Part shown: positions 16,288 to 24,143 of the stretch, piece after piece
Layout of the letters: each line of letters opens with the position of its first letter
Numbering within the stretch: position 1 is the first letter of the stretch
NCBI GenBank assembly: GCA_017552715.1
Contig: JAFZOW010000036.1
Location: 1 to 39,948, forward strand
Direction: 5' to 3'
Length of the DNA stretch: 39,948 nucleotides
From: Lachnospiraceae bacterium
Lineage (GTDB): Bacteria; Bacillota; Clostridia; Lachnospirales; Lachnospiraceae
The notes under the pieces: model-generated
The model's database searches: none
What the model was told of the DNA's origin: nothing
What the model saw: only the letters and a program-made list of their open reading frames with translations
Translations under genes and position numbers: made by a program

Positions 16288-18903
16288 TCATTCTTTTTCC
16301 GATATCTGCTTAAGGTAAAGCTCTTTGGAAAGCAGTACATATTCCGTATCGTGTTTTTCCAGGTACTTCCGCGCTTTCCCGGGATCGGTCACAAAGGTCC
16401 CCTTCATGATCTGCTCCGTTTTTTTCTTTACCTGCTTAAGCTTCTCACTGTCCGTATCGATCACAAGTACCGGCGGCAGTCCGGTGCTTTCCTTCTTTTT
16501 CCTGTTTTCCGCTTCGGTGACCCGCTCTATATCCTCCTCGGTGATCTGCAGCGCCTGGGGAAGGTGCTTCTTCAGCACTTTTTCCAGATCATCCGCCTTC
16601 ACGGGTTTGGAGAGATAATCATCGAAACCGTGTTCCAGATAGAACTCTCTGGCACCTGCCACCGCATCTGCTGTAAGTGCTATAACAGATACACCTCTCA
16701 TATCATATTTCATATGCATATTCCGGAGTGTACTGATTCCGTCCATCCCCGGCATCATCTGATCCAGGAAGATGATATCGTATCGCCGCCTTTCCATCTT
16801 CACCAGGCCCTCCGGCCCGGAAGCGGCCGTATCGACTCTCATACGGGTCCTTTCCATCAGACCGCTGATCACATCGAGGTTCAGTTCATTATCATCCACC
16901 ACCAGCGCCGATGCGTTCGGAGCGATCACAAGTACCTTGCTGTCTCCCTGCTCCCTCTTTATCTGCCGGATCCGGTCCGTAAAGTCTCCGATGGGTGTGG
17001 GATCCACCACTTCCATGGGCATGTATACGGTAAAGGTCGAGCCCTCCCCGTATACGCTCTCCACATCGATATGCCCTCCCATCAGTTCCAGATAGTTTCG
17101 CGCTATGCTTAAGCCCAGCCCCGTTCCTTCGATCTTTCTGTTCTTCGTCTCTTCCAGCCGGTCAAAGGGCTGAAAAAGCTTTTCCATATCCTCTTCGCGT
17201 ATGCCGATCCCGGTATCCTTCACGGAGATGATCAGAGTCAGCACATCTCCGGCCGCCGGAGCTGCTTCCTTTCGTTCCATATCCAGCCCGACTTTTACAT
17301 AGCCGTCGCTGGTATACTTGACGGCATTGTTGATGATGTTGAGCATGATCTGTCTTGCCCGGATCTCATCCCCGTGGAAACGGACCGGAAGATCCCCGGC
17401 AGCATCAAACTTAAAGCCTATTCCCTTATCCTCCGCCCTTCTGCCGTTAATATTGATGATATCGTTGATGACCGAACAGATCTCAAAATCGGAAGCGACC
17501 AGCTCCGCCTTTCCGGATTCGATCTTGCTTAAGTCCAGGATATCGTTGATGATGGACAGGAGCATATTTCCCGCGGATTTTATGTCCGTTGCATAACGGC
17601 TGATCTTCGGATCATCCCGCGCTTCCCGCAGTATCATCTCGTCCATACCGAGTATGGCATTCATGGGGGTCCGGATCTCGTGAGACATATTGGCCAGGAA
17701 ATTGCTCTTGGTCTCGCTGGCCCTGACCGCCACGGCCGCTTCCTTCTGTGCTTCTCTTACCGCATAGAGCTGATGGATGATGGCCAGGGTAATGGTCCAG
17801 AACAGACCGATGATGACAAAGGTCCCCACATGCTTTTCATCCACGGACACCACCCGCAGGATCTCAAAGACGCAGGAGATCAGGAGCCCTGCCATACCTA
17901 TGTAACTGATGAGATAGGATCGGTAGAAGCCCCGTATGCGGTCCAGGACCAGAGTCGTCACGATCATGATAAGGAGTGCCCCTTCCGTGACGGCAATAAA
18001 AGGAAGCATGGTGAGGAAATCCACCGTAGCGGAAAAATGCAGGATGCAGGCACAGACCGTGACGATCTCCAGATAAAAGAGGCCGAAGATATAGACCATC
18101 CTGTATCTGTGCTCCTGTAAGATGTCCAGATAATAAACAAAAGGATAGGGAATGAGCAGCACCATCAGATAGGACATGGTGCCGTCGATATAATAATGCC
18201 TGAACGCCAGCTGAAAAAGCCCCGAATCAAAGATGAGCCACAGGGACATGAAGAGCACCCCCACCCCCATGGAAGTGATGGGAGAAACCATCTTTCTGGA
18301 AAAACGGAGCAGCAGACCGATACCGATGGCAATGAGCGAGATCAGCAGCAGGGCAAAGGTCAGGATAAAATTCACGATATCCTGGCTTATGATCTGCTCT
18401 ATGATCCCCAGACTGGTCCCGATATACACCGGGCGCAGGTCCACGGCTTTATTCCGGCCGGCACACCAGACGATGCGTATGCTCTTCCCCGCATCCTCCG
18501 GATAAAGGGCCACAAAGATATGAAGCCGTTTGAGCGCTCCGCCTATGATCGTATCCTTATTCCTGTCATAGCTTTTCCGCAGCTCCCCGTCCACATAAAC
18601 AGAGGTATTGCTGTCGCTCAAAAAGCAGATCCAGGTATCATCGCTGATCACCCCGGGAAGCAGGCTCTCGCAGGCAAGCTCTTCCCCTTCCGCGAGTCTG
18701 TAACGCCCCGGAAAAGAGATATGCTCCTCCGATCCCGCATAACGGAAATCCTTCATTTCCTCACAGCTGTAGGTGATCTGGTCGGCATCCTTCCCTTTCA
18801 GGATATGCGCAAGAAAAAAGAGCAGGGAAAAAATGATGATCCCCAGAAAGATAAGTGTGATCAGAACGATCAGTGATCTTTTGAGTTTTGCGGTATCATT
18901 CAA
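16288..18903 (-). CDS. 7TM hybrid sensor histidine kinase with receiver
   Basis: 871 residues. A membrane helix (9-34), then an extracytoplasmic beta-rich region of about 130 residues (TWICFLSDSNTSVYVDGE), then about seven helices between 170 and 385, the layout of 7TMR-DISM-type sensors. Cytoplasmic part: HisKA with His408 in MSHEIRTPMN, ATPase with NIINNAVKYTS, DTGIGI and GTGLGL, receiver with Asp714 in FLDQMMPGMDG and LSKPV. The last 62 residues (from PPVLVIDTDSEKLK) match the tail of the other kinase in the operon. The ATG overlaps the Hpt stop by 8 bp, so the two are translationally coupled. A hybrid kinase without its own Hpt domain needs a separate Hpt protein, and the upstream gene supplies one. 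Signal unknown. Confidence 0.93.
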   Translation of the reverse strand: MNDTAKLKRSLIVLITLIFLGIIIFSLLFFLAHILKGKDADQITYSCEEMKDFRYAGSEEHISFPGRYRLAEGEELACESLLPGVISDDTWICFLSDSNTSVYVDGELRKSYDRNKDTIIGGALKRLHIFVALYPEDAGKSIRIVWCAGRNKAVDLRPVYIGTSLGIIEQIISQDIVNFILTFALLLISLIAIGIGLLLRFSRKMVSPITSMGVGVLFMSLWLIFDSGLFQLAFRHYYIDGTMSYLMVLLIPYPFVYYLDILQEHRYRMVYIFGLFYLEIVTVCACILHFSATVDFLTMLPFIAVTEGALLIMIVTTLVLDRIRGFYRSYLISYIGMAGLLISCVFEILRVVSVDEKHVGTFVIIGLFWTITLAIIHQLYAVREAQKEAAVAVRASETKSNFLANMSHEIRTPMNAILGMDEMILREARDDPKISRYATDIKSAGNMLLSIINDILDLSKIESGKAELVASDFEICSVINDIININGRRAEDKGIGFKFDAAGDLPVRFHGDEIRARQIMLNIINNAVKYTSDGYVKVGLDMERKEAAPAAGDVLTLIISVKDTGIGIREEDMEKLFQPFDRLEETKNRKIEGTGLGLSIARNYLELMGGHIDVESVYGEGSTFTVYMPMEVVDPTPIGDFTDRIRQIKREQGDSKVLVIAPNASALVVDDNELNLDVISGLMERTRMRVDTAASGPEGLVKMERRRYDIIFLDQMMPGMDGISTLRNMHMKYDMRGVSVIALTADAVAGAREFYLEHGFDDYLSKPVKADDLEKVLKKHLPQALQITEEDIERVTEAENRKKKESTGLPPVLVIDTDSEKLKQVKKKTEQIMKGTFVTDPGKARKYLEKHDTEYVLLSKELYLKQISEKE

Positions 18904-19492
18904 TGGCCGGAAGGATCTCCTTTACCAGTTCGGCAGCCTCTTCGTACATAAAATCACCGATATGATCCAGTGCCTCTTTCAGTTTCTGCTTCTGAGTCAG
19001 CCGGAAGGGATAGCCCATAAGCCTGGCTGCCAGCTCGGCCGAAAGCCCGTCATCATATTCGTCCAACGCTTCCAGGAGCTTATCCGCCGTCTCTCTGGCT
19101 TCCTCCGCCGAAATCTCCCCGCTCACCTTCACACGTTCCATTTCTCCGATGGGCCGGATCCACTCGCAGACTTCCGCATATTGTTTAAGCACATCTTCCG
19201 TCGCTCCATGGATAAATTCCGTATCCTTATCCTTTGAAGCGGCCTCCAGTTTTTCGAATCCCTCCGCCAGGGCATCGGCTCCGATCATCCTGGAATTGCT
19301 CTTCAGGGAATGTACCCTTATGGAATAGTTCTCGATATCCTCCGCAGCCAGGGCTTCACGGATCAGCTTCGCATTGCCCTCATATCCTTTAAAGAAACGC
19401 TGGAGGGCAGAGAGGTACTTTTCCTCACTCCCCGTATATCCTATGCCTTCACTGACGGACAATCCTTTTTCGTTAAGCCAGTTCAGTTCCAT
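18896..19492 (-). CDS. Free-standing Hpt phosphotransfer protein
   Basis: 198 residues, all helical, cytosolic. The Hpt motif VHSLKSNSRMIGA (60-72) places the phosphoacceptor at His61. The second half (about 120-198) is another helical segment with regular acidic heptads but no equivalent histidine motif; such C-terminal modules follow Hpt domains in clostridial phosphorelay proteins. AAAGGAG lies about 11 bases before the ATG. It is followed by the 7TM hybrid kinase with an 8-bp overlap. It should move phosphate from the kinase receivers (Asp714 and Asp663) to the receiver of the GGDEF protein, giving a His-Asp-His-Asp relay. That route is inferred from the gene set. Confidence 0.93.
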   Translation of the reverse strand: MELNWLNEKGLSVSEGIGYTGSEEKYLSALQRFFKGYEGNAKLIREALAAEDIENYSIRVHSLKSNSRMIGADALAEGFEKLEAASKDKDTEFIHGATEDVLKQYAEVCEWIRPIGEMERVKVSGEISAEEARETADKLLEALDEYDDGLSAELAARLMGYPFRLTQKQKLKEALDHIGDFMYEEAAELVKEILPAIE

Positions 19493-19513
19493 ATGATCCG
19501 ATACTCCTTTCCG

Positions 19514-19552
19514 CCGGGCCCGGCAATGCTCCTGCTCTCCCTTCAGGCCCGG
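19514..19552 (-). other. GC hairpin between DUF3021 and Hpt genes
   Basis: CCGGGCC (19514-19520) pairs with GGCCCGG (19546-19552) around a 25-base loop, overlapping the DUF3021 stop. No T run follows, so it is not a classic terminator; it may protect the message or reduce readthrough from the LytTR genes into the relay genes. Confidence 0.45.
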
Positions 19553-20037
19553 GACAGCTTTTTAAACTCCGTGGACTTCAGTTCATCCAGCTCTCTGTTG
19601 ATCTCATTCAGCTGCGCCTTATAGGAAAGATAATTGCCCAGCCAGATCATCATATAAACTGCTGTCATGATGCCCAGCATGATGATGAGGGAAACCACAT
19701 CATGCATGAACCAGCGCATGGAAAACGCCAGAATGAGGAAACCTGTCATGACCGCCAGGTAATGGATCAACGTACACTTCAATAAGCCCCACTCTTCGAT
19801 ACCGTATACCGCCGAACCTCCGAAACCCAGCACACCGTACAGCCCGGATGCAAAGGTCTGTATGCTGAAGGCAAAAAGCGGATCCCCCACCGCAGCCAGC
19901 AGTTCATTGGAGCACAGATGGATCGTGCCGTCCGCGTAGCTCAGGGTCGCGGAAACCGTACATATGATCACGCCTACGATCACACCCAGGCCGAAGCCTA
20001 TCGAAGAAAAAAGTATCAGTCTCTGTGAAAATTTCAT
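19543..20037 (-). CDS. DUF3021 four-helix membrane protein (LytTR partner)
   Basis: 164 residues from the ATG at 20037, which has GGGAGG five bases upstream; an ATG at 20061 touches the LytTR stop (TGATG) and would add 8 residues. Four hydrophobic helices are visible, near residues 8-28, 55-75, 90-110 and 115-135, followed by a charged C-terminal helix (YKAQLNEINRELDELKS). This is the DUF3021 layout. In streptococcal LytTR regulatory systems such as BrsRM and HdrRM, the membrane partner restrains its co-encoded LytTR regulator; the same gene order here suggests the same control. What relieves the inhibition is unknown. Confidence 0.88.
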   Translation of the reverse strand: MKFSQRLILFSSIGFGLGVIVGVIICTVSATLSYADGTIHLCSNELLAAVGDPLFAFSIQTFASGLYGVLGFGGSAVYGIEEWGLLKCTLIHYLAVMTGFLILAFSMRWFMHDVVSLIIMLGIMTAVYMMIWLGNYLSYKAQLNEINRELDELKSTEFKKLSRA

Positions 20038-20060
20038 ACCATCCTCCCGTCCGCTGCTCA

Positions 20061-20522
20061 TCAGGATCGGATCAGTTCCTTGATCGCCTTTACGCAGCTT
20101 CTTGCCGCCCAGGACTTTGTCCCGTTCTCAAATTCTACACCGATGGTTCCCGAGATATTTATGTCGAAGCGTTTTACTTTATAGATGTTTATGATCTCGG
20201 ACTGGGATATCCGGACGAAACGGGTGGGATTAAGATCCTCCTCCAGGGCGGAGAGCCTCTTCCGTACCGGATAGGTACCGCTTTCCGTCTGAATAAGGAC
20301 TTTCCTTCCCTCGGTGAAAGCCCGGATGATATCCCTCTGTGAAAAGAATTCCAGGCCCTCATCCACCACTGCCGGAATGCGCGGATATTCGCTTTCCGTT
20401 ACATTCTCAATGGCATATATGATGTTTTCCACCTGCCTGGTCTTTTCCCTTGTCAGGATACGGATCCTGGGGTCTATGCATTCCTCGTCCAGGATCACTT
20501 CAATATCAACCATGTTGTTCAT
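20061..20522 (-). CDS. LytTR DNA-binding transcriptional regulator without receiver
   Basis: 153 residues. The N-terminal 50 residues are a short charged region; residues about 55-153 are a LytTR domain (EFFSQRDIIRAFTEGRKVLIQT, YPVRKRLSALEEDL, FVRISQSEIINIYKVKRFDI, ending SWAARSCVKAIKELI). No receiver or membrane segment is present, so activity is probably set by the DUF3021 protein encoded next, whose stop/start contact is TGATG. GGAG precedes the ATG at 20522. The promoter region carries 9-bp direct repeats 21 bp apart, the spacing LytTR proteins bind, so autoregulation and control of the downstream relay genes are likely. Confidence 0.93.
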   Translation of the reverse strand: MNNMVDIEVILDEECIDPRIRILTREKTRQVENIIYAIENVTESEYPRIPAVVDEGLEFFSQRDIIRAFTEGRKVLIQTESGTYPVRKRLSALEEDLNPTRFVRISQSEIINIYKVKRFDINISGTIGVEFENGTKSWAARSCVKAIKELIRS

Positions 20523-20564
20523 AAGCTCTCCGCTTTCTCAAAAAGAATAGAATATACCATAGGT

Positions 20565-20634
20565 ATTATAATATAAAACGGAATATGCAAGTTTGCGATC
20601 TGCATATTCCGTCGAAATCCGTGTTTATTCCGTC
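20565..20634 (-). promoter_or_regulatory. LytTR operon promoter with direct and inverted repeats
   Basis: Minus strand -10 TATAAT (20570-20565) with no good -35, typical of an activated promoter. Upstream, GACGGAATA occurs twice (plus-strand TATTCCGTC at 20605-20613 and 20626-20634), a 9-bp direct repeat with a 12-bp gap. A perfect 12-bp inverted repeat ACGGAATATGCA (20578-20589) / TGCATATTCCGT (20601-20612) adds a third, inverted copy overlapping the -35 region. Confidence 0.82.
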
Positions 20635-20706
20635 AAAAACCGTTGATCCCGGGCTGTTCCTTTATCCGCAAGCCTCCCTCACTCCCTGCCCGTTCCCGGC
20701 TTCCCC

Positions 20707-21129
20707 TTAAGGATCCATGATCAGCCACTGATCCATCCCGGGCCCCGCATCTTCATTGGGACGCACCTTGAATCCGAACTTCTCATAAAAGGCTTCCTTT
20801 CCTTTGGCGGCATTCAGGTTCAGCTTCACCTTATAGCCGGGCTTCATATCCTTTTTCAGCCTGTCGATACAGGCTTCCACCAGCTTTCTTCCGATCCCGC
20901 GCCCCCGGTATTTTTCGGATACGATCACATCCGAAAGATAAGCGATATAGCCCCCGTCCCAGAGAAGACGGACCACTCCCACCGCCTTTTCATCATCCCG
21001 GACACAGAGGATCATATATGCCTTTTCCACGCATGCCCTGGCTTCCTCCAGGGGAAACATGACCCAGCCCACTTCCTTGCGCAATTCCAGATATTCCTCC
21101 GCCGTGATATGGTCCGTATAACTTATCAT
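20707..21129 (-). CDS. GNAT-family N-acetyltransferase
   Basis: 140 residues, one GNAT domain. The acetyl-CoA loop is RGRGIGRKLV (about 75-84) after strand IAYLSDVIVSEKY; the substrate-side segment EAFYEKFGFKVRP is the usual C-terminal GNAT signature. AAGGAG lies 8 bases before the ATG. It follows a small frameshifted gene by 12 bp and probably shares its promoter at 21399-21428. No partner reveals the substrate. No convincing terminator follows; 20640-20706 holds nothing else I can identify. Confidence 0.9.
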   Translation of the reverse strand: MISYTDHITAEEYLELRKEVGWVMFPLEEARACVEKAYMILCVRDDEKAVGVVRLLWDGGYIAYLSDVIVSEKYRGRGIGRKLVEACIDRLKKDMKPGYKVKLNLNAAKGKEAFYEKFGFKVRPNEDAGPGMDQWLIMDP

Positions 21130-21141
21130 TTCTTTTGCTCC

Positions 21142-21379
21142 TTACTTATATTGCGAATCCGACATTCCGGTCTCTATTACGATCTCATTTTCCTGCTTCT
21201 TCGGAAGTTTGGCGATAGCAGGCTTAAGCTCATCCTTGTAGGAATTATCGGAACAGTCCAGGATCTCCTCCACCTGATCGCGAGTAAGCTCTCCCTTAAG
21301 CGTATTCACTATCCTGGCGAACGCATCTTGGGAAATATATTTTCAGCTTTTCCATCACTTCTGCCCCCACATACAGCAT
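21142..21379 (-). pseudogene. Small unrecognised gene broken by a single-base frameshift
   Basis: From ATG 21379 the frame reads MLYVGAEVMEKLK and then shifts. If one base is removed from the four-T run at 21340-21343 (AAAA on the coding strand), the frame continues as YISQDAFARIVNTLKGELT and on to a stop at 21142, giving a 78-residue acidic protein ending SDSQYK. Codon use after the shift matches neighbouring genes. A near-perfect promoter (21399-21428) stands just upstream and the GNAT gene follows 12 bp downstream. The ribosome site is weak (GGATGGGAA). It could be a true pseudogene, a sequencing error in a homopolymer, or a slippage site. I do not recognise the family. Confidence 0.6.
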
Positions 21380-21398
21380 TTCCCATCCGACAGCTCAT

Positions 21399-21428
21399 AG
21401 TATAAGTGTTTCATGTATATACTGTCAA
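21399..21428 (-). promoter_or_regulatory. Promoter for frameshifted gene and GNAT
   Basis: Minus strand TTGACA (21428-21423), 18 bp, TATACT (21404-21399); predicted start near 21392, about 13 bases before the ATG at 21379. Confidence 0.75.
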
Positions 21429-21464
21429 ACACAATGAGGCTGTACGCAACTCCCTTCCGGAATA

Positions 21465-21504
21465 TAAAAACGCGCAAACCCTATATGGTTCTGCGCGTTT
21501 TTTT
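21465..21504 (-). terminator. Terminator of tRNA-Arg/His/Gln operon (bidirectional shape)
   Basis: Minus strand AACGCGC / GCGCGTT stem extended inward by AACC / GGTT, followed by a T run; a T run also flanks the other side, so it could stop transcripts from both directions. Confidence 0.88.
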
Positions 21505-21509
21505 ATCGC

Positions 21510-21581
21510 TGGGCCAACTGGATTCGAACCAGTGAGATGCAGGGATCAAAACCCTGTGCCTTACCGCTTGGCGATGGCCCA
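21510..21581 (-). tRNA. tRNA-Gln (anticodon TTG)
   Basis: 72 nt cloverleaf: acceptor TGGGCCA/TGGCCCA, D arm GCCAAGCGGTAAGGC, anticodon loop TTTTGAT giving TTG (reads CAA), T loop GGTTCGAATCC. CCA is not encoded. Last of the three-tRNA operon. A glutaminyl-tRNA synthetase gene is also in this window. Confidence 0.95.
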
Positions 21582-21614
21582 AAAAAGGGGTCCGGTACGA
21601 ACCGGACCCCAAAG

Positions 21615-21689
21615 GGTGGGTAGAGGGACTCGAACCCTCGGTCTCCAGAACCACAATCTGGCGCGTTAACCAACTACGCTATACCCACC
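21615..21689 (-). tRNA. tRNA-His (anticodon GTG)
   Basis: 75 nt, with the extra 5' G (G-1) of tRNA-His opposite C73. Anticodon stem CCAGA/TCTGG, loop TTGTGGT giving GTG. T loop GGTTCGAGTCC. CCA is not encoded. Confidence 0.95.
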
Positions 21690-21772
21690 ATATCTGCCCC
21701 CGAAGCGTATCGACGTGGGAGCCCGTGCCGGCTTGAGGCGCTTCAAAGATCTGCCGTGCGTCCCCCGGCAAG

Positions 21773-21846
<74 letters not shown>

Positions 21847-21879
21847 AGTCCATCCGCTTAAACTACCGCGAACCTATGC

Positions 21880-21908
21880 ATTATCTCAAAAACTTGCGTC
21901 CTTGTCAA
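21880..21908 (-). promoter_or_regulatory. Promoter of tRNA operon
   Basis: Minus strand TTGACA (21908-21903), 17 bp, GATAAT (21885-21880), about 30 bp before tRNA-Arg. The -35 box overlaps the last codons and stop of the preceding gene. Confidence 0.87.
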
Positions 21909-24034
21909 GCCCTGCGTAGAGGAACATAATTACCCTGGCCATTTTTTGTGAATTTTGCCAGCCACTTCTTGGAATATTCATCCCCATGGTTTGCAGCACG
22001 GGAGAAATGCCCGACGGCAGAGTTATAATCCGGACCGCCGGAAACACTTAAAGTCTTAACATAGCCCAGGATGAATTCCGCACGGTTTTCCCCTTCTGCA
22101 AGGGAGCGTTCGGCATATTCCACAGCCTCTCCAAGCATAGCTTCATCCGGCTCCGCTCCGTATTCCTTTTCAGGATCGGCCAGACACCAGGCAATACGGT
22201 ACATGGCAAAGCGGTCATTCTTCACCAGCTCCAGGAGTTTCTTATACCACTCTACCGCCTTCTTCGCATCACGTTTTATTCCGCTGCCGAAATCGTAGGC
22301 AACGGCAAGATTCCGTATACCGCGCTCCTGTCCGGCTTCTGCAGCCTTTTCGTTCCACGTAAAGGCTTCTTTTGCGTTTCTCTTTATTCCGTCGCCGTAA
22401 AGATATGCCTGACCGACTGCAGCGGCAGCCGCGCTGTCTCCCAGTTCGGCGCATTGCTTATAATACTCAAAAGCTTCCGCGGGATCCTTCTCAACGGTCA
22501 CACCGTCTTCGTATACACGCCCGAGACAGAAAAGCGCTTTCGCCTTTACCTTGCTATCCGCCGCCAGTTCTTCATCCTCCAGAGCTTCCGTAAGCATGTT
22601 CTTCAGCGCTTCCTCGCCCTCGGGGACTTCCTTCCGGTTACGCAGGATCCAGTCCGCATAGTACACGCGGGCCTTCATACGCCCATGCAGGGCCGCATCA
22701 CGGACCAGCGGAGCCGCAAGCTTCATGGAGCCTTCCTTCTGATACATCAGCCCCAGACACTCCTCAAGCTTCCAGAAGAGTTCCGCGGATTCCGATAATT
22801 CCGGCTTGATCTGTGCAGTTGCAAAATAATCATTATAACGGTCCAGCGCACATTCCAGATCGCTGCGGGCTTCCTGCGGATCACTCTTGCTCTTCTCCAG
22901 GGCGCACTCCGCCAGACTGTCCGCTTCGGTCCTTTTGTCCGCCAGTGCCTTCTCACTCTCTTCGGCAGCCCTTCTCGCTTCTTCCTCGGCTTTTCTGGCC
23001 TCTTCCTCAGCTCTGCGGGCTTCCTCTTCCGCCGCAGCTTTTGCCGCTGCCTCCTCGGCAGCCTTACGTGCAGCTTCTTCCTCCGCGGCTTTGCGTGCAG
23101 CCTCTTCCGCCGCTATACGCTCTTCTTCTGCTTTACGGGCTGCTTCCTCTTCCGCTGCCTTGCGTGCGGCTTCTTCCTCTGCGGCTTTGCGGGCTGCTTC
23201 TTCAGCTGCCTTGCGCTCTTCCTCAGCTTTACGGGCCGCTTCCTCTTCTGCGGCTTTCTTTGCAGCTTCCTCAGCCGCTTTACGTTCTTCCTCAGCCTTA
23301 CGGGCCGCTTCTTCCTCCGCGGCTTTACGGGCTGCTTCTTCCTCTTTCGCTTTGGCTTCCGCTTCTTTTTCCGCCTCGCTGCGGGCTTCTTCCGCGGCTC
23401 TGCGGGCTTCCTCTTCCGCCAGCTGCTGCTTGGCCGCCAGCTGTGCTTCCGCCTCCTCGCGGGTCAGACCCACGGGTACGGGGATCGGTGCGGATACGGG
23501 AGCTGCCTGCGGTGCCGCAGGAGCTGCCGGCTGCATCGCCTGGGATACGGACATACTGCCGGGTACAGGTACACCTCCAACCGGCTGCATAAAGGGAGAT
23601 GCGGATGCTGCACTGTTTCCGGGTGCTGCCAGCATGGGATTGTTAGGTGCCGACTCCAATGTTACGGGAGCCGCAGCGGATGCCACATGCTGCTCCGAAA
23701 CAAAACTCGGTGCCCCGGGAACCTGCGGTGCAGGTTTGCCCAGACCGGCCGAAAAATCTTCCGCACTTTTTAAGAAATCAAGTTCGGGAACTTCCTCTGT
23801 CTTCGGAGCTGAAGGCTGAACACCCATGGGTATGCTTCCGTCTGCGGGACGGCCGCAGGCAGAACAGAACTTTGCTTTCGGATCAACGGTCGCACCGCAG
23901 TATGCACAGGGTTTCCCCTTCGGCGTAACTGCCTGACCGAAGAAATTCGTTTCCTTTACTTCCGATGACCCGCATTTCGGGCAGAAACGGTCGATCCTTC
24001 CCAGCTTGTTTCCACATTGTGCACAAACTCTCAT
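21905..24034 (-). CDS. Double zinc-ribbon / long alanine-glutamate coiled coil / Sel1-repeat protein
   Basis: 709 residues from ATG 24034 (AGAGG upstream; the frame to 24103 runs into the promoter). Two zinc ribbons: Cys4, 7, 18, 21 and Cys43, 46, 57, 60. Residues about 65-188 are a Pro/Ala/Ser-rich flexible linker. Residues 190-372 are an almost pure Ala/Glu/Lys/Arg helix or coiled coil built from near-identical 23-residue units. Residues about 495-605 carry Sel1-like repeats (LGRVYEDGVTVEKDPAEAFEYY, GQAYLYGDGIKRNAKEAF, YDFGSGIKRDAKKAVEWY), a protein-interaction solenoid. There is no signal peptide or membrane segment. It looks like a cytosolic scaffold; partners are unknown. A strong promoter lies at 24089-24117. 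Confidence 0.85.
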   Translation of the reverse strand: MRVCAQCGNKLGRIDRFCPKCGSSEVKETNFFGQAVTPKGKPCAYCGATVDPKAKFCSACGRPADGSIPMGVQPSAPKTEEVPELDFLKSAEDFSAGLGKPAPQVPGAPSFVSEQHVASAAAPVTLESAPNNPMLAAPGNSAASASPFMQPVGGVPVPGSMSVSQAMQPAAPAAPQAAPVSAPIPVPVGLTREEAEAQLAAKQQLAEEEARRAAEEARSEAEKEAEAKAKEEEAARKAAEEEAARKAEEERKAAEEAAKKAAEEEAARKAEEERKAAEEAARKAAEEEAARKAAEEEAARKAEEERIAAEEAARKAAEEEAARKAAEEAAAKAAAEEEARRAEEEARKAEEEARRAAEESEKALADKRTEADSLAECALEKSKSDPQEARSDLECALDRYNDYFATAQIKPELSESAELFWKLEECLGLMYQKEGSMKLAAPLVRDAALHGRMKARVYYADWILRNRKEVPEGEEALKNMLTEALEDEELAADSKVKAKALFCLGRVYEDGVTVEKDPAEAFEYYKQCAELGDSAAAAAVGQAYLYGDGIKRNAKEAFTWNEKAAEAGQERGIRNLAVAYDFGSGIKRDAKKAVEWYKKLLELVKNDRFAMYRIAWCLADPEKEYGAEPDEAMLGEAVEYAERSLAEGENRAEFILGYVKTLSVSGGPDYNSAVGHFSRAANHGDEYSKKWLAKFTKNGQGNYVPLRRA
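22955..23350 (-). repeat. In-frame coding repeats for the EEEAARKA coiled coil
   Basis: Within the scaffold gene, 69-bp units coding for EEEAARKAEEERKAAEEAAR-type 23-residue blocks recur three times, with shorter 9-residue EEEAARKAA blocks between them. Synonymous codons differ among copies, so the repeat is old or kept at protein level. Length variation among strains is likely. Confidence 0.75.
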
Positions 24035-24088
24035 CTCCACCTCTTTCCGAAGGCATCCTGCCCCCATAACCCCTAAATTCTGGTTATC

Positions 24089-24117
24089 ATTATAGTATAA
24101 CAAAAAAAAATTTTCAA
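24089..24117 (-). promoter_or_regulatory. Promoter of the scaffold gene
   Basis: Minus strand TTGAAA (24117-24112), 17 bp rich in T, TATAAT (24094-24089), about 55 bp before the start codon. Confidence 0.85.
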
Positions 24118-24143
24118 GAAATACCGATACGAATTTCCGCCGC

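Noticed and set aside
21356-21414. 19-codon peptide (ATG at 21414) overlapping the next start as TGATG
   Set aside because: The ATG lies upstream of the predicted transcription start near 21392, so it would not be in the message.
22955-23350. Repeat array considered as CRISPR
   Set aside because: The repeats are contiguous, in frame and translate to a coiled coil; there are no spacers and no cas genes.
22887-23819. Plus-strand Ala/Ser-rich open frame of 310 codons
   Set aside because: It is the antisense image of the GC-rich coiled-coil repeats in the scaffold gene.
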